Positions 61,191 through 64,000 of a DNA stretch of 64,000 nucleotides are shown one piece after another. The notes beneath the pieces were generated by a model. The model saw only the letters and a program-made list of their open reading frames with translations. It searched no databases and had not been told where the DNA came from. The first letter of the stretch is position 1; the number at the start of each line of letters is the position of its first letter. The DNA is from an uncultured Schaedlerella sp. (lineage in GTDB: Bacteria; Bacillota; Clostridia; Lachnospirales; Lachnospiraceae), in NCBI GenBank assembly GCA_934435195.1, contig CAKSAJ010000006.1, positions 50,660 through 114,659 of the forward strand, given 5' to 3'. The translations under genes and the position numbers were made by a program.

Positions 61191-62039
61191 TTACTTATTC
61201 AATACTTTATTAATCTGTTCCACAGGTAAATTCAAAAGTTCAGCAAGCTTATCAACATCAGTGATCGATTTAGATAAAGTTCGGATAAATTCTTCCGTTA
61301 CTTGTTCTGTCACTCGCTTTGTCACCAGTTCTTCCTGTTCTTGGAATTCCTCCGCCATTAATTCTTTCAATGCTTCGCACATAGTTTCTTTAACCTCCTT
61401 TACTGCATCCCAGTTCGCCCGGGTAATAACTTCCATTGCAGCTTGATATAATTTCGATGATTTTTTTGCTTCGTATTCCTTGAGAAGTACTTTGATTTCC
61501 TCAGGTTTGGACATGTTATTGCGTAAACTCTGTAACCAGAGATTTTCTTTCGGATCTAATTCCTTTGTCACCAAAAGCTGCATCGGAAAAGCATCGCCGG
61601 TAATATAATAAATTCCAGCTTCCACATGAATAATGTTCAGTCCACGAAATTCCTTCAAATGTTGCACCATTTTTCTTGGAAAATGATTACAAATGAAAGT
61701 AATGGTCAATTCTTCCGGTGGAATTTCGCAAATTTTATCTGTGTCCGACTGATAAAAACAGCAGTATCCGTACACTTTGTAAAAATCATTGATTGTCAGG
61801 TTGTCATCGGGACTTTTGTATTCGATGATATTGTATCGTCTAAAAATCCTGCCAATATTTTTGTGAATTGCTTCGTTTTCAGCAACCCTGATGATCAATT
61901 CGTCCATTTGCATAGGCTTTTTAGAAAGCAAATGCTCCGGCTCAAAGGTGAGCTTTTCGGCTTCGGCTTCAAATTCAATCTGGATTGAAGCTTGAAAAGC
62001 CGGATGCCATTGAATCGTATCTTTTGTATCTTTCTTCAA
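61191..62039 (-). CDS. PD-(D/E)XK nuclease-like protein, Rpn type, copy B
   Basis: The 282-residue protein is nearly identical to copy A from the start through LVTKRVTE. It has the same MQMDELII and IEYKSPDD core and only two of the 12-bp (four-residue) C-terminal units. The few other changes include KVAENE to RVAENE. The upstream 300 bases, including the leader, are also duplicated. High identity at silent positions suggests a recent tandem duplication or gene conversion. An internal in-frame ATG (complement of 61380-61382) follows AAAGGAGG and would give 63 residues. Confidence 0.8.
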   Translation of the reverse strand: MKKDTKDTIQWHPAFQASIQIEFEAEAEKLTFEPEHLLSKKPMQMDELIIRVAENEAIHKNIGRIFRRYNIIEYKSPDDNLTINDFYKVYGYCCFYQSDTDKICEIPPEELTITFICNHFPRKMVQHLKEFRGLNIIHVEAGIYYITGDAFPMQLLVTKELDPKENLWLQSLRNNMSKPEEIKVLLKEYEAKKSSKLYQAAMEVITRANWDAVKEVKETMCEALKELMAEEFQEQEELVTKRVTEQVTEEFIRTLSKSITDVDKLAELLNLPVEQINKVLNK

Positions 62040-62166
62040 TTAAAGTCTCCTTTCATTATAAAGTTTCCAGTTACTTAATGCAATGACAAAGAGACAACAA
62101 AAAATCATCATAGAAGTGAAAAATAAAGGAGAATTTTCCAATTATCAACTTGTCAAAAGCATTTCT

Positions 62167-62222
62167 TTTCATATCGGATTATGTTTCAGAAATCGAAACC
62201 CGAGATGAGAGCCTTGCGGCTT
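62167..62222 (-). promoter_or_regulatory. Conserved leader of Rpn gene copy B
   Basis: Same sequence as 60855-60910 with a few changes (GAAATCGAAACC for GAAATTGAAACC), again 128 bases before the ATG. Confidence 0.6.
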
Positions 62223-62332
62223 AGAAAATCCAGAGAAAAGAAATTCCCTGAAGATGTAGTGATACCATATCACGAAATTTAAGTTATGTAAAGGAAGAAG
62301 TTTTATGTTTTACAATATACAGTTTAGCAGGC

Positions 62333-62400
62333 GGTGTGGAAAGCATCTGCGATAGCAAATATCCTAGCCATGCAGATACCACAGCATCAAAAAAATAACA
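62333..62400. repeat. Family C unit
   Basis: One GCATCTGCGATAGCAAATAT...CATGCAGATACCACAGC unit, the counterpart of that at 61028, ending in AAAAAAATAACACAG without a family B hairpin. Confidence 0.65.
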
Positions 62401-62411
62401 CAGAAGTTATC

Positions 62412-62440
62412 TTTACAACACTCCAAACTCATGCTATGAT
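62412..62440 (+). promoter_or_regulatory. Promoter of the third Rpn-type gene
   Basis: TTTACA (62412-62417) and TATGAT (62435-62440) with a 17-base spacer. A CGGAGAA/TTCTCCG hairpin follows at 62452-62471. Confidence 0.55.
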
Positions 62441-62482
62441 AACCATATCTTCGGAGAACGTCTTTTCTCCGGATACATCTAT

Positions 62483-62538
62483 AGCCGTAAGGCTCTCATC
62501 TCGGGTTTCAATTTCAGAAACAAAATCCGATATGAAAA
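62483..62538 (+). promoter_or_regulatory. Conserved leader of the third Rpn-type gene
   Basis: AGCC-GTAA-GGCT, CTCATCTCGGGTTTCAATTTC, GAAAC and AATCCGATATGAAAA match the leaders of copies A and B, but here it ends 33 bases before the ATG and faces right. Confidence 0.6.
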
Positions 62539-62571
62539 ACAACAAAATATTAAAAATGGAGGAAAATGCCT

Positions 62572-63798
62572 ATGACAAACAAACTGCAACAGTATTTCCC
62601 TATGATTCGGACGAAAGAACAATTAATGGCCGAGATAGAGGAAAAACCAAAACTAAAATCAATTTTCTATAGTTGGAAAGAAGAAGCAAGACAAGATTTT
62701 ATCAACTTCTGTACCGGTGCACGTGGTGTAAAAATGATGTATGATTTTATAAGTAAAGAAATCTTAAATCCGGAAATATATCGCGAGCGGGTAAATGAAT
62801 TTTTATCATTACTTTTAAATCAAAAAGTAAAAATATTGGAAGTGTTACCAAATGATGGGACAAGACTTGCGGATGAGTCAACTTTATTAATCATGGACAT
62901 TGTCGTTGAATTAGAAGATGGCAGTATTGTAAATCTAGAAATTCAAAAAATAGGATACATGTTTCCGGGAGAACGAAGTGCCTGTTATTCAGCTGATTTG
63001 TTGTTACGACAATATAAGCGTGTAAAACAGGAAGCAGAAAAGAAACTCGATTCTCATACAAAAATGTCTTATAAAGACATAAAAGACGTCTACACCATTG
63101 TTCTATTTCAGCAAAGCCCACAAGAATTAAAAAAATTCAAAGACGTATATATGCATCGTTTTAAGCAAGAATCCGATACAGGGGCAAAGATGAATCTTCT
63201 GCAAAAATATCTCTTCGTAACGCTTGACAACTTCAATAAAATTAAGCACAATAATGACAAGACAATAAAACTAGACAATCGTCTTGAGGCATGGTTAGCA
63301 TTTCTGATTATGGATGCTCCGGAAGATATTGTGCAGATATTAGAGCAATATCCCGATTTCAAAGCACTTTACAATCAAGTGTATGACATTTGCCTCAACA
63401 TAGAAGAGGTGATGGGAATGTTTTCAAAAGAATTATTAGAACTGGATCGCAATACAGTAGAATTGATGATTGATGAGATGCAGAAACAAGCCGATAATTT
63501 AAGAACTCAGAATGAAAATATGACACTTGAGAATAAAAATTTGATGCTTAAAAATGAAAATTTGGCACTTGAAAATGAAAATTTGACATTTGCGAATGAA
63601 AGTATAAAAAACGAGAACGAAAGCATAAAAAGTGAAAACGAAAGCATAAAAAGTGAAAACGAAAGCATAAAAAGTGAAAACGAAAGCATAAAAAGCGAAA
63701 ACAAAAGAATAAAAAATGAAAATAAAGAAATAAGAGCCATGATGGAAGAATTGAAACGGCAAAATGAAGAAATTCTAAAATCGTTAGGAAAGAAGTAA
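62572..63798 (+). CDS. PD-(D/E)XK nuclease family transposase (Rpn/PDDEXK_2 type)
   Basis: The 408-residue protein has the family core: LIMDIVVELEDGSIVNLEIQKIG (Asp, then the E-x-Q site at about residues 107-125), FPGERSACYSADLLLRQYKRV and VYTIVLFQQSP. The last 95 residues are a coiled coil built from 21-bp repeats (NESIKSE units). ATG 62572 is 9 bases after GGAGG; the in-frame ATG at 62566 is only 3 bases away. Rpn-family members promote recombination and cleave DNA. Its leader is shared with the two other nuclease genes. Confidence 0.88.
   Translation: MTNKLQQYFPMIRTKEQLMAEIEEKPKLKSIFYSWKEEARQDFINFCTGARGVKMMYDFISKEILNPEIYRERVNEFLSLLLNQKVKILEVLPNDGTRLADESTLLIMDIVVELEDGSIVNLEIQKIGYMFPGERSACYSADLLLRQYKRVKQEAEKKLDSHTKMSYKDIKDVYTIVLFQQSPQELKKFKDVYMHRFKQESDTGAKMNLLQKYLFVTLDNFNKIKHNNDKTIKLDNRLEAWLAFLIMDAPEDIVQILEQYPDFKALYNQVYDICLNIEEVMGMFSKELLELDRNTVELMIDEMQKQADNLRTQNENMTLENKNLMLKNENLALENENLTFANESIKNENESIKSENESIKSENESIKSENESIKSENKRIKNENKEIRAMMEELKRQNEEILKSLGKK
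63418..63798 (+). other. Possible internal start giving a 126-residue C-terminal product
   Basis: An in-frame ATG at 63418 follows AGAGGTG by 6 bases, a good ribosome site inside the gene. The product (MFSKELLELDRNTVELM...) would hold the helical dimerisation segment and the coiled coil but not the nuclease core, like RpnS-type intragenic antitoxins. Expression is not shown. Confidence 0.4.
63512..63732 (+). repeat. 21-bp tandem repeats encoding a heptad coiled coil
   Basis: Ten units of 21 bases are seen. The first four are diverged (AATGAAAATTTG-type). Those from 63598 to 63702 are close copies, three of them identical (GAAAGCATAAAAAGTGAAAA plus C). The number of units sets the coil length. 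Confidence 0.85.
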
Positions 63799-63833
63799 AT
63801 CTCCTCTTCCATTCCATCTACGATACACCACAA

Positions 63834-63920
63834 AAATAACAAGCGACTATGCAATCTAGCGAATTGGAGTCGGGCTTGCCCGACGAAGTTGAGCAAGAGG
63901 GCATAGTCGTTTGTTATTTA
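63834..63920. repeat. Palindromic repeat, family B copy 6
   Basis: AAATAACAAGCGACTATGC pairs with GCATAGTCGTTTGTTATTT (one G-T) around GTCGGGC/GCCCGAC. It lies just after the third nuclease gene. Confidence 0.85.
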
Positions 63921-64000
63921 CTCCGAGTTTGTCAAGCAAAGTGTGTAAATTTTTTGATTTTTTATCGGCGGTCAAATTAGACCGCCGATTTTGCATTATT
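63921..64000. terminator. Hairpin near the right edge
   Basis: ATCGGCGGTC (63964-63973) and GACCGCCGAT (63980-63989) form a perfect 10-bp stem with AAATTA loop, followed by TTTT. The preceding TTGTCAAGCAAAGTGTGTAAATTTTT resembles the end of IS256-like elements from memory, so an insertion sequence may start here; the window ends before any gene. Confidence 0.5.

Noticed and set aside
63499..63896. Three leftward frames rich in Phe/Tyr/Ala opposite the third nuclease gene
   Set aside because: They are the antisense of the 21-bp heptad repeats; the repetitive translation reflects the sense strand.

Overview
The window comes from a low-GC, spore-forming Firmicute, most likely a gut Lachnospiraceae (Dorea / Mediterraneibacter / Blautia type). 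This is inferred from the spoVA genes, the dapL route to diaminopimelate, BceRS-AB and PhoBR-Pst modules, a glnA-ANTAR pair, GGAGG-type ribosome binding sites and many intergenic palindromic repeats. The species cannot be fixed from the sequence alone. There is no rRNA, CRISPR array, prophage or complete insertion sequence. One tRNA-Gln(CUG) is present.

Layout. 1-10.1 kb: end of a DUF5721-like gene, a four-gene surface O-acylation operon (SGNH, DUF4358, MBOAT, DHHW), rluF, ligA, a ClpX-type unfoldase and a cation/proton antiporter. 10.1-17 kb: a Csp-like subtilase, an orphan HipB-type repressor with its operators, and a Bce-type antimicrobial-peptide sensing and detoxification module. 17-19.7 kb: two secreted or membrane proteins of unknown function, one carrying an in-frame miniature transposon, and a decayed rhuM gene. 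20-22 kb: spoVAC divergent from spoVADE. 22-28.5 kb: pstSCAB-phoU-phoBR, with a circularly permuted PstS. 28.5-32.7 kb: glnA with a hairpin leader, an ANTAR regulator, dapF and dapL. 33.5-39.4 kb: zinc-ribbon protein, lspA-like, nudC, yitT-like, pyrC, HAD phosphatase and the tRNA. 39.6-42.8 kb: glucose-family PTS and its antiterminator. 42.9-49 kb: molybdenum cofactor synthesis and molybdate uptake. 49-59.5 kb: EAL phosphodiesterase, Ca2+/Na+ antiporter, potA-potB-potCD polyamine importer and CIRCE-preceded clpB. 59.5-64 kb: an accessory block of three PD-(D/E)XK (Rpn-type) nuclease genes among repeats.

The most unusual content is the repeat layer and the 3' accessory block. At least five families of palindromic intergenic repeats are present. 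One is a hairpin whose outer arms differ between copies yet stay complementary. Another is a 142-bp element with inverted ends and an 8-bp target duplication that adds exactly 50 codons to a gene. The three Rpn-type genes share an upstream leader, have length-variable short repeats in their C-terminal parts, and each carries an in-frame internal ATG preceded by a Shine-Dalgarno-like sequence. That arrangement resembles the intragenic antitoxins described for E. coli Rpn proteins.
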